Source: Montifringilla adamsi
Lineage: Eukaryota; Chordata; Aves; Passeriformes; Passeridae
Direction: 5' to 3'
DNA: 64,000 bases
NCBI GenBank assembly: GCA_017590115.1
Contig: JAGGNK010008337.1
Location: forward strand, 4,083,609-4,147,608
Positions 46,501-58,500 of the stretch are shown here, piece by piece. The notes beneath the pieces were generated by a model. That model saw only the letters and a program-made list of their open reading frames with translations, searched no databases and had not been told where the DNA came from. How positions within the stretch are numbered: the stretch's first letter is position 1; the number at the start of each line of letters is the position of its first letter. A program made the position numbers and the translations under genes.

Positions 46501-49500
46501 TGGTGTGTGGCACTTCCCAGCTAAAATTCCACGTGATTTGTGCAGACAGGGGTTTGTACCCTCATAATCACAGCTGGCCCAGTGTCACTGCAGCAAAAAC
46601 CCCTGGGATTTTTACATGCATGTTTTGATGAGGCCAAAGAAACTGTGAAATAAAGGAAATCGATTTTTTGCAGTAGGAATGCACCTTAGAGCCAATAAAA
46701 CAAATAATGTATCAATAAGTTAGTCAGGGAAACATGACCATAATAAATTTAAAGGGTTTTGCTGCATTCTGAGACTTGGGATCTTGTTGGCTTATGATCC
46801 CTAAGCCAGCTCATTGCCACGAGAGGATTTTGCTGTGTGAGATGATTGTACAAACCAGTAAAACAAAGCTTCTGTAGAATAACTCATATTTGTTAGTTGT
46901 TTTTTAAATTAGAATGCAAATAATTAAGTATTATATTAATTGCCTGCATGAAGTCCTGAAAAATATTAAAACTGTTTAATTAATAGTGAAATGGCTTTGC
47001 TTTCATTCAGTACATATGATGTAAATAATGTTTTAATTAACTTTTGTAGGAGACTTTGCAGCAGTTGATCATGATGTCTTTGCCAAATGTGCTAATAATT
47101 GGCAAAAATCCTTTTTCTGGTAAGTTTATTTTTGACTAAGATAAAAATGTATACTGGTGTGATAATTTATATTCTTTCACTGGAAGTAAAATTCCTGTAG
47201 GGTTGAGCCTTTCAACAGAAGATTGTTTAAATACTTTATCAAATAAGGGGCTTAATAATGATGAGTAATGATTTAATAATGATTTTCTTTGTCCACACTC
47301 TAAAAAATGTGTTCTGCCACAGCCTCAGGCCTGGCTTTCACTAGGATTTATACTGAGCCCGAGTGCATTTCCCAGCAACCAGTGAACCACTGATGGCACA
47401 AAGTTAAAGTTTCACGTACTCCCAGCTACTGCACCTTCAACTTTCTTTACCTGTGTCACCGCTGAGGGAATTGGCAGTCCAGTGCATCTCACTTGATCCA
47501 GCTCCTGATCCTTGTTTCTCCTTCCCCCAAACTCTCCTGCTTCTCTTGCATCCGTACCTGAAAAATATTGCAATTACCTTCTTGTTTTCTCCCCTGAACT
47601 GACACTGTCTTCTCCATGCTCCCACCTTCTCTGCTTCCAGCTCTGAGAGTTGCAATTTTCACACCAAGAAAATTAGCCTGTGTGGAGCCAGCTGACTGTC
47701 CACAGCCACTTGGGAATCTCTGCACCATGCTCTCAATTCCAGAAGCACGGAGCAGACACACCTGGCCTGCATGGAGCCACTATGGATTGGGCAGAATTTA
47801 TTTACCTAGGTCTAATGTGCCCCAGGTGTTCTCCTCCTGATGTTCTGACACCTCAGCAGAGAGGTCAGGAACTGCTCTAACAGGCTGTGTAGCTTCCCCT
47901 GGCTGTTTTGATTTCTTTGGGGTGTCTTCTCTGCCACGCTTCTGTGTCTGTGGGACAGGGGCTTCCTCATGAGCCAGAAGAACCATCTGTGTTTCCTCAC
48001 TTCCCAGTCCCAGGGCTCATGACATTGGTATTTTCCATATCTCATTTGCACTATCCCATCTCTGTAGGTATCTTGCTTTAGTTCTTTTGGGTTTTTACTT
48101 TCTGCTTTTGAGTATTGCTGCTTTTGCTTCCGAGGTCACAGCTTTTTCAGTTTTTATATGTGCAGCTGCTGTCATATGCACCAAGAAGTGTAAATGTGGT
48201 CTCTTCCTTTCCAAAAGAACAGAATGCATCGTGCTTTTTAAATTTTGGTTCCAGACTCTCTTAAGGTTTTCGAAAGACTCCATGGATTTGCCTAGAAACC
48301 AGATTTACTGGAAAAACAGATTTAAAAAAACCCAGCTCATAATATTGTTTTGTAGTGACATTTTTTATTCTGTTCAAGATACTGAGAGAAAATGTTTCCA
48401 TAATATTGTCTAGTATAAGATGACATTTCATTGAAAATGCACTATCAAACCCCACAGAGATAATACTGCATTCAGTTGTACACATTCAGTTTTATGGTTT
48501 GGTCATTTTTCAGGTGGTGTCTTTGTGTTTTGGGGTCTGTGGTTTGGCAGCTCTGCTGGTGTGTGCTTTGCTGTTCTGTGGGGATTTTGTTGGATTTGTG
48601 AGAAAATTTGGACTTTTCTGTAGTGTAGCACTCACATTTTTAAAAAAATGTTATGCTTGGACAACATTCTTGAAGGTGTTTCAGCTCCCTGCTGGAGTTC
48701 AATCACAGAGTTTGGTCTGAACTAGAATACAGACCTGCTCTTCTGGGTTCTGTCCAGAACCTTTCCCCTTCGAAAGTTAGGGCTGCTCTTGCTGTGTCAG
48801 CTTGGAAAAGGATCTCATCCCTACAGAGGTTTTTAAGCTTTTTTTGGGCAGGTGCAGGGAAATGAAACTTCAGTGATCTTTGGAGACACTTGCTGTGTAA
48901 ATCTGTTTGCATCAAGGCAAGCCCTGGAGTAAAAGTCAATTCCCTGATCAAGACTTGGATCCAGTCCACTAAAACTTAGGCTGGAGGTGTGATTTTTCAC
49001 AGGGCTTTTTCCCAGTTTTTCCCCTTTACACTTAGGGAATGATTAGTAGAGAAATCCCAGAAGATGCCAAATTGCAGATGGCAGGAGCAGCTACCAGAGG
49101 CAGTTGGCTCATGGAGGAAAATACAGGGAGAAGGCTGGAGTTGAGGTTTGATAAAACAGCTCAGCAGGGATTTTATCAGGAAATATTTCCTGAGCTGATT
49201 GACAGGAAGGCAGTTGGAGGAGAAAACTGGAAGAGAGCTACAGCCTGTGACTGTAAATGTTAAATTAAATTACAGAGGGGTAATGATGAGGCAAAGGGGA
49301 AGGGGGAAGATGAAAGCAAGTTCATATTCCTGAGGGAGCAGGGCAGGGGAGGATGGAGGCCTGCAGAGGGTGTGAAAGGCAGGGATAAGGGTGAGCACAG
49401 GGAAGATCAAACAGTGGCACAGGGCAGGGACAAAGCTCAGCAGGTTGAAGGGTGTAGAAGAGAATCATCTGTTTCTGTGTTTCTGATGGAGGAAAAGGAA

Positions 49501-52500
49501 GAAAAACAGAAGATGAGGGAAGCTGAGATGGTTCAGTATTTTGCCCTGTTCCTTCAGGGAGCGTGGGGGAGAGACAAGGAATCAATATTCAGGCAGGTGT
49601 TTGAAAGGCAGTCAGGAGATGAAGAGTGAAGAGGAGCTTGAGGATTGCTTAAAAATTAAGAAAGTGCGGTTATTTTATTGGGGTAAGTGAATGTAGGCTA
49701 CGAGCTGTTGGATTCCTCCTGTTGCAGTATTCCTGTTAACCTTTATTGATAAAAGGCAGAAAGTCAGGAGGAATTCCCCTTCTTCAGCTGAAGCAGCTTC
49801 TGGTGAAACACATTCCTTGGTGGTTTTTCTGTTTCTCCATAAAAGACTTAACAGCTTGAGCCTTTGGGATACAAGAAGTCTGAATAAATGACTCAAAATC
49901 TCCCATTTGAGTCTATGTTTTTTGTAATGTATTTATCTACCTGAGAAACCCCTTGAAAAATTGCAATATTCCATGATCATTGGGATTATACACATTATGT
50001 AGCTCCCTCCAAAAGCAGCAGCTTGAGTCAATGCCTAAACTATTTTGTCATCCTTGAAGCATTTGCTTCATGGCATTTATGTTCTAGATATAGAATATAT
50101 TTCTATATTTAGTAACAAGATGAGGACATTTTGAACGTAAAAAGTAAGAAACATTTTTATTAATCTGTAAACAGAGTTCTTTATCTTAAGCTTCTTTAGG
50201 AGATTAAGATGCTTAAGGCCAGATTTGGAAATGCATTTTGATTTTTTGGATGTGCAGCTGAATATCTAATACAGCTTTGTAAGGAGTTTAAATGAACTTC
50301 TCACCTAAACTCTTCCAACTTGGGAGCAACAGATAATTTAAGCACTTTTGTAACTATCTTGAGACGCCTGAGATTACCATTGAAAACTTGATTGTAGGTC
50401 TCTAAAAATGTCACTCTGAAGTTCTCCTTTTCTAAGGGCTGAGGTTTTTTTTTTCCATTTGAAATTGTTGTGGCTGTTAAGCTGTTGAGTTACTCTGGAA
50501 GTTGGCAGTTAAATGGCAGAAAGGACTGAGCTGAAAGCTCCTCTGGTTGTTTTCTGAACTAGGTTAACATAAATGATATGGGAATACCAAGAAAACCTCC
50601 TGTCTTCTGAGGTGTAGGAGAAGAAGCTCAAAAGACAATTTTACAGTTACCATTTTTTCTTCTTTTGTTCTCAGAGCCAGGTACTGAAGAAGTAAAAAAG
50701 CTCCTCCTGCTTTTGCTCGGTTGTGCAGTTCAGGTGAGTTTAATTATGTTTGTCTCTATGAAACTTGAATTACTGATCTCTTTTCTTACTATTTTAATAC
50801 TTGGGGTGGTGTAAAACGTTTCTTCCTTTGGTGGTACAACTGCACTCGTTAAGAAATTGGAATATTCTGATTTTTAATTAAATGGCTACAACCCTACACC
50901 TGTTACTGCACAAATACCTCCAATACCACCATAATGGGTTATTAATTTCAGTAGTGGTAATTTACCTGATACTGTAAAGAAAGGGAGGAAATGGTAAATT
51001 GCTGAAGATTAACTCACTGCACTGTTTCATGTATTTAATAAACTATCACAGAATTTGAATAAATAGCAATTTTAAGAAACCTCTTCCTTGTACCATTTCA
51101 ATTTGATTTTCCTTGTATCATTTAATTAGTGTTGAAAGTTATAATTACTGTAACATGGCATAAACCACGGATTTGCTGGTCACCAGAATTATTGGATAAT
51201 AATTTAGTCATGTGGCCATTGCTTTATAAGTTTTAGCTCTTAAGAAATGCAAAAGAAGAATTAAAATACTTGCCATTATACATATAAATGTGTATAAAAT
51301 AGATGTCTCTATTTTTAGTGTCAGAAAAAAGAAGAATTTATTGAAAGAATCCAAAGTCTGGATTTTGATACCAGAGCAGCTGTTGCAGCCCATATCCAGG
51401 AGGTATTTTGGGGGGGGGTTTTGCTTTTAATTTTGGGGATTTTTTGAGATGGAATATTGTGATGCAGGAGGGGGAGTTGCACGTGTTCAATGGCAAGTAA
51501 ATCACATATGTGATTAGCATATTGAGTGGTTGTAGTAAGCAAAAAAAGGCTTTATTTTTTCACTGGATTCACAAAAAGATTTAATGATTGAGCATTTTTG
51601 GGTTTTATTTTTAGAGCAGTACCAGAAAGCAAGTCTGTTGCTTCCAGGATTTCTTAGTTACATATAGCAAATTTAGTTTAGTGAAATCTTTATATGCAAA
51701 TTTCTTTATAAAATATCATTCCAATCAAATGTATGTGGTAGATAATTTATAATGTTATTGTCACCTTGCCAGAAGGACAAAGTGCTGCTTCCAGGTAGAC
51801 AAAAAACTCTTCCTTTACTTACAATTAAATATACTTTAAATGTTTTTTCATACCTTATCCAGAGAATTTAACCTCTAGAGCTGCAGATTTTTTTTTTTTT
51901 TTGCCTTGCTTTCTACTCTTAAAATTTCAAGAGGATGTTTTTTCTCTTTCATTTCATCCCATGTAGGTAACTCATAATCAGGAAAATGTGTTTGACCTGC
52001 AGTGGATGGATGTCATTGTGCTGACACAAGAGTATGTTGAGCCTCTCCTCAAAAATATGGCATTGCATTTAAAAAGACTTATAGATGAAAGAGATGAGCA
52101 CTCAGAGGTATGGATGTGGCTTAAGAGAAATACTAGAAATCTTCTTTTTTTGAGATAATGCAGCTTGTGCTTCATTCAGTTGTCAAGGATGCTGCTGCAC
52201 GCTGAAGAACACCACTTTGTTTAGAGATACACATTTATCTTTATTTTCAAGAGGTGGTGGTTTTCAAGGAATTCACACCCTTCATTACCCAGTCCATTCT
52301 GAATACTGGCCATTTTGTGGGCTTAAAAGTCTGAAGTGAAAAACAAAATTTAAAATAGAAGAAGGTCCTGTTCAAAAGCTGTGTGTGGTAGTTTCTGGGG
52401 TCCCCAGGACGAAGGAGGAATATGATAAATCTGACTCCATGTTCTTAGAAGGCTAATTTATTATTTTCTGATATTTTATTATACTATATTGAAGAATACT

Positions 52501-55500
52501 ATACTAAAATTATGCTGCAGAATAGAGAAAGGATACATCAGAAGGCTTAACAAGAATGATAACGAAAACTTGTGATTCTCCTCAGAGAGTCCAACACAGC
52601 TGGACGGTGATTGGTCATTAAACAAAAACAATTCACATGTTGGATAAACAATCTCCAGCCACATTCCATAGCAGCATAACACACTCTGAGGCTTCTCAGC
52701 ATCCCAGGAGAAGAATCCTGGGCAAAGAGGATTTTTCAGGAAATATGACAGTGACAGCTCTTTGCTTCAGGCATAGAGCTGCAGGTAGAACTTTTGACCT
52801 CTTCGATGGCCAAAACCTTTCCATCGTTGTCGTGCCATTGCAGCGTTTGATACGAATGACACCCCAGAGGTGGCTCTGTGAGGCTCTGGACCTTAGGCTG
52901 TGCTTTGCCTCCTCAGACCATCATCGAGCTGTCGGAGGAGCGGGACTGTCTCCGTTTCCTGCCGCACGCCTCGGCCGCGCAGTCCCCGTGCGGCTCCCCC
53001 GGCATGAAGCGCACCGAGAGCCGGCAGCACCTGAGCGTGGAGCTCGCCGACGCCAAGGCCAAGATCAGGAGGCTCAGGCAGGAGCTGTGAGTACCAATGC
53101 GCACTCAGATCCTCTCCAAATGCTGCCTTGGCACACTTCTAGTCCTCTTCAGAACAATTCTTTGTCCGTTCAAATGGGTTTTTTAGTTACTGCTCCCCAG
53201 GAGGGATGTTTTTATAATATAGGAAGATTTGTGGACCCATGGGACAAATAGGATGTTTTATCTGTGCTTGTCTCTGTATTCATAATGATGTTTTGACCTA
53301 AATTTTATTCTCTGACGTCCCTGAAATCATGGATTAAAGGTGGAAGTCTCACAAATCTCAGCATTTTTTTCTCAAACCAGGTGATCATTAAAGGGAGATG
53401 AGGCAGGAGGGATTCCTTCTCAACAGCATGATTTGATGACCTGTTTCCAACAAGCATGGTTAATTCATGGTTTAAAATCATGGCAGATAGGACAAAAAAT
53501 TTCCATTAGAATGCTTTCCTGTCCCCCACCTCTTTGTTCCTGTGTAAAAGATTTCTTGTCTAGACAACACTTACTTCCTCCTGAAAACTGCTCCTGATTC
53601 TGTAGGTTTCTGTGGGCATTTTGTCTCCATAGTCAAGGAGCAGATGTGAGCAGAGTGAGGAGTTATTTAAAGAGAAGATCAATAACAGACCTGTGGAGAA
53701 TCTGCTTCTCCCTGTAGCAGTGTGTCAATTGTTTTAGCAGAGTGAGGTGTATGTGTGTGTGTGTGTGTGTTCTGAATTCAAATGCTCAACCTGAAGAGAT
53801 TCAATATGTGTAGAAACAGCATAAATATTTATTTTTTTTTAAATTCAGCAATGGAGAGAGGAGACAGGTAAACTAAATCACAAGCTAAAGGTAGCATAAG
53901 TCACAATTCCCAGAGTTCGTTCATCAGATGATTTCTAGCTGGCTGGATTAAGGATCTTGTTGATTTACTCTGAGGATCCCCTTCCCCCACTACAGCATGG
54001 TCTTCATGAGGAGCAGAGGACAAAAGATGGGGCTCTTTTTTCCTGATGTCTGTGTTATTATGTGTCTCCTGCAATGAGCCCGCCCAGGATATTCTATAAA
54101 CAGCTGCACCAAGAAAATTAGTGAAAAAATTGCTGTTATTAGTTTGATTGACAGTTAATAGATAGCCTAAACAGTGAACACTGGTATGTTCTGTATAATT
54201 TAGTCCAATCCTCTCCAGTCTGTAGCTGAAGCGTGCAATTAGGGCAACACTGATGGCTCAGAACAGTCCACATTTTGCACTCTTATTTGAATTCAGTTGG
54301 TAAATAATTTCCCTTTACGTGTAGCAGTATCTTAAAATACCAGACTTGGATGAATTAACTTCTGTCTGCAGCATTTAGTGTTAAATGCTGCATCTATTTG
54401 ATAAATTTTAAATTACATTAATTCCAGACTTGGAAATACTCAGCATAAAATTTATGTATAATCTGGTTTTGGCAGTGAACCTTCATACCTGGTTTAATAT
54501 GCAGTGTAGCTGATGTAATTTCCTATAAAAGGCCTGCAAAGATTATTTTTCAGTTGGATGCAAACCAGGGAATACAGAAACTCCAAAGAAGGAATTTGCA
54601 CACCTCATTTTCTGAGTGTTGAGTTCTGCGTGTTCCCATCTAGAACAATAAGAGGAATATGGATGCTGATGGACAAGTTACAGAAATCAGGAATAAATTT
54701 GTGTTTGTTTGCCTGTTTCTGAGCACCTCTGGAGAGGAAAAGCTGTGACAGGGATGTTGCACTGAGCTGTGCAGAGCTGAGCCTCCTGTGCTTGTAGGCT
54801 CAGTGACCTTTTCCAAACAATCCTTTTCCAAAATGATCATTCATGGTGAAACTGGCTCATTTTTGAAAACAACTGCTCTAGTTTTGTTTAAAATATACCT
54901 ATTTTTTAGTATGATTGCTTTGAGATAGCATTATACATTAGAGTCCATTAAATTTTCTTATTTCCCCCTTTTCTATTTTAGTTTCTTACTTGTATTGCAG
55001 AATGTGGAATAATACAGTAACACATTGGAATATGCAATACATTTTTAAAGAATATTCTATATTGGCAGGTTTTTCTCCAGCAAATACTGTTTGTTCTGAG
55101 GTGCAGTTGAATTTTGAACATCAGGTGTTCCTTGTCTGTGAGAGAATTGAATATTTCCTTTGCACTTACTCATGGTTTAACAAACTCATTTTTTAAGGAT
55201 TGGGAAATGAGTTGGAAGTTAGGAATGAGTCATGTAAGAATTGTGGCATTCTATGTCAAATTGTTTTTATCACAGGTTTCTGAGTAGACTAAAACAGATA
55301 CTGTGTTGTTTCCATGAAGTTAAAATTCATTGTGTTTTCATGAAATTACTGAGCTTACTAAGCAGTGTCTTTTTCAGTAGAGTAATGACACCTAAACTCC
55401 TTAATTCTCTGCAAGAAAAGGAAAAATTACAGAGCTGTAAAAGTGCTTTTAAAATTGGCTTTACTGGATTGTGACAAGGGGTCAGTGTCTGGTTCTCCTG

Positions 55501-58500
55501 GAAAGAATTTGCACCTTCTGCATGTGTAATTTGAAGTTATTCTGAGTTGAGTTTTGGATGTGGATCTCCTGGTACACATTCATGTGTAATGTCTGTGGCT
55601 TTTTACACAAAATCCCTTATTGCAAAAATTCCTTATTACCCCCTGTTTTCTGCCCCCTGTGAGTAGGAGACAACAATTTAAAGCACTGTGAAAAGTCTAA
55701 CAGCATTTAAAACATTAGATAAATACTAAAACCAAAAGAATAATTAAATCTTAATGACAACACTAAATTTTGCACTCTGATGTCCCTGAAATTGTGGGTT
55801 CAAGGTGGAAGCCTCACAAATCTCAGCACTTTGTTCTCAAACCTGGTGATCATTAGCAGGGTTTGTGGCTGTGTTTAACTGGATTGTGTTTTCTCCTTCA
55901 AGTGAGGAAAAGACTGAGCAGCTGCTTGACTGTAAACAAGAACTGGAACAGATGGAAGCTGAACTGAAGAGGCTTCAGCAAGAGGTGTGGGTTTAATCAT
56001 TTTATTATTTTAAGAAAAGTTGCCACCACCAGAACAATTCACCACTCTTTTTTGATATTAAGTATGTTTTCTTGTTTATATTTTTGCTTTGCATTCTGAA
56101 CCTGACCTGGTGTAACTTACTCCTTTATTTGGTGTATTATGATGGGGAAAAAATGCCCAGACTTAGGTTAGTATTTCTTCTCTAATTTTTTTGTTTCTTC
56201 ATTCAAGCAGTTTGCCACCAGTGCATCCTCTGAGAAGATCTTCTTAAAATGAAAGTGCTCCAATTGTGTCTGTTTTTCTTTATACTTTGTGTGGTGATAA
56301 TAAGGGGAAAAACCTTAAATACATAGATTAATATACATTATATACAATTATAGTGAGTCCTTGAAAAAGCCCAGTGCAGTTTCCTTGGACATACAATCAC
56401 CTACAATCCTCTCCAACATATTCGATTTTTCTTTGGATTTCTCAGAATGAACAATCCCCCTCTGCATTCCCTTCATTTAATCAATGAAGGAGCTGTGTTC
56501 TCCTTCACCTTACCAGTGCTGCCTGTGTTCCTGTGTCTCCCTGTGTCCCAGAACATGAACCTGCTGTCGGATGCCCGCTCTGCCAGGGTGTACAGGGATG
56601 AGCTGGACGCGCTGCGGGAGAAGGCGATCCGCGTGGACAAGCTGGAGAGCGAAGTCAGCCGCTACAAAGAGAGGCTCCATGACATTGAGTTCTACAAAGC
56701 CAGGGTGGAGGTGAAGAAATTCAGGGGGGAAATCACCCAGAAGCACCATTCTTCTCTTGGCTGGAGCTTTTTCAGAGTGTGTTTGGAGATGAAAGTGCTG
56801 GGACGTGGGAAAGCGTTTCAGCGTCTTGTTCTGGGATATGGCAGTCAGGTTTTTGTGACAAATTCCATTTTTTTTGGGAATTGTTTCCGTGTCTAATGGC
56901 ATGGATGTCAGCAGTGTTCACCAGAGCTTCAAGCTAGCAAGGCCAGTGGAAGCCTCTGTGAAGGATGGATTGAGAAACCCACAGAGGAATTAACTGAAAA
57001 AATGCTGTAAATATAATAATTCCTTTCTCCTCCTGTAGGACTCCTAAAGGAAAGCAATTTTCTAAGTCAAGTGTTGGGAAAAGGAAGGCTGTTCACATAA
57101 ATGAGTATAGGACAATGGCATAAAATACACTAAAAAAAGATGTACCAACACCAAGCAAGGGAAACAGAGTTCTGGCATGAATTAGTAATTTAGGAGGCAA
57201 ATCAACATGCAGGAATTTATCAGGCCATCATTCTGTCTGTAAGTGACAAATTTGATGGGCAAGTGCCATATGGTATAAAAATTAGTAAAGGAAAACAGAT
57301 TAGTGTACAGGATTTGACAACAGTGGAAGTTTTATTTTCATAGAATGTTTAAACTTATAAACCCCTGAAAAAATTGTTAGTGTTTCACAGCTTGTAAACT
57401 ATCGGATATTTCAAGCATTCTTCAGTACAGATAGATGTTAATTAGTTGGGTTTGCTTCATAATAATTGTGAGTTAACTTAATGTTTGTGTAGGGAGGAGT
57501 ATGTAGGATATTTATGGGATCTTTTTTCAGATTTTGCAGCTGACTGTGTGCTGAAGTTTGAAAAGTTTTGTCTTTGTATCATGAGGAAAATTGCCAATTA
57601 TGTATTTTGCACATTACTTTCATCAGATGCTATTAAAAAATCCTCTGTGTACCCAAATTAAAGCTGCTTGGGCCCTTTGAGAGTGGCTGGTTGTATTTTA
57701 AGATTGTGGTTGCATTTTCAGCATCATGGCCTGACTTTGGGCCATGTGGCCTATAAACCTAATTTTGGGCTGTACATGCAGTACATCTTCCCAGATCACA
57801 GCCCAAATCACAGAGATTCTGATGGTTTGATTATAATTATCAACACTTTACTTGTTCTTAATGGCTTAGGGAGTATTTTGTTCACGTCAGATTTTATTTT
57901 CACAGAAATTTGTAAGTTGCATTTATGTGGAATTGCTGTAAATGTGCTTTTTATAAAAGTCTGTTTCAGCTCCTAGTTTTAGTTTGGGTTTCTGAAACTG
58001 GCTGTGATGTGTATCAAAGTTTGCATGAGCAGGGGAGTGCTTCTGGTTTGGGATTTATTTGTTGTTGTTGTTCCATTTTTGCAGGAGTTAAAGGAAGACA
58101 ATCAAGTGCTGCTAGAAACCAAGACAATGTTGGAAGATCAGTTAGAGGGGACCCGAGCTCGTTCAGATAAACTGCACGAGTTAGAAAAAGAGAATCTACA
58201 GCTGAAAGCTAAATTGCATGACATGGAGATGGTGAGTGTCAGGAGAGGGTGGCAAAGGCAACTGATACACACTGAATTTAATTTCCATTTTTAATAAAAG
58301 CCTTCAAAATAGCAGGGAAGAGAAGGAATGTGATGATAAATGCAGAGGTTTGAGAGCAATAGGTTTGATTTTTTTTTTTAATGTGAATCAATTGTCACTT
58401 AAATATTGTGTTTACCCCGTGCACTTTGCTTCCTAATATTCAGAGAGAAGTAACCTTCGGAAGAATAGGGAGTAATTGCTGTAGGTTATGAGGAGAAGAG

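Larger units (their letters stand above)
53087..55902 (+). other. CCDC88A intron 8 (2.8 kb)
   Basis: Contains a GT microsatellite (about 53747-53770) and two copies of a 93-94 bp sequence (53298-53391 and 55762-55855). No exon is seen. Confidence 0.75.

Noticed and set aside
52637..53251. 204-codon plus-strand frame spanning the LTR and exon 8
   Set aside because: It reads CCDC88A exon 8 in the wrong frame and begins inside the LTR; the exon 8 frame supported by family identity is different.
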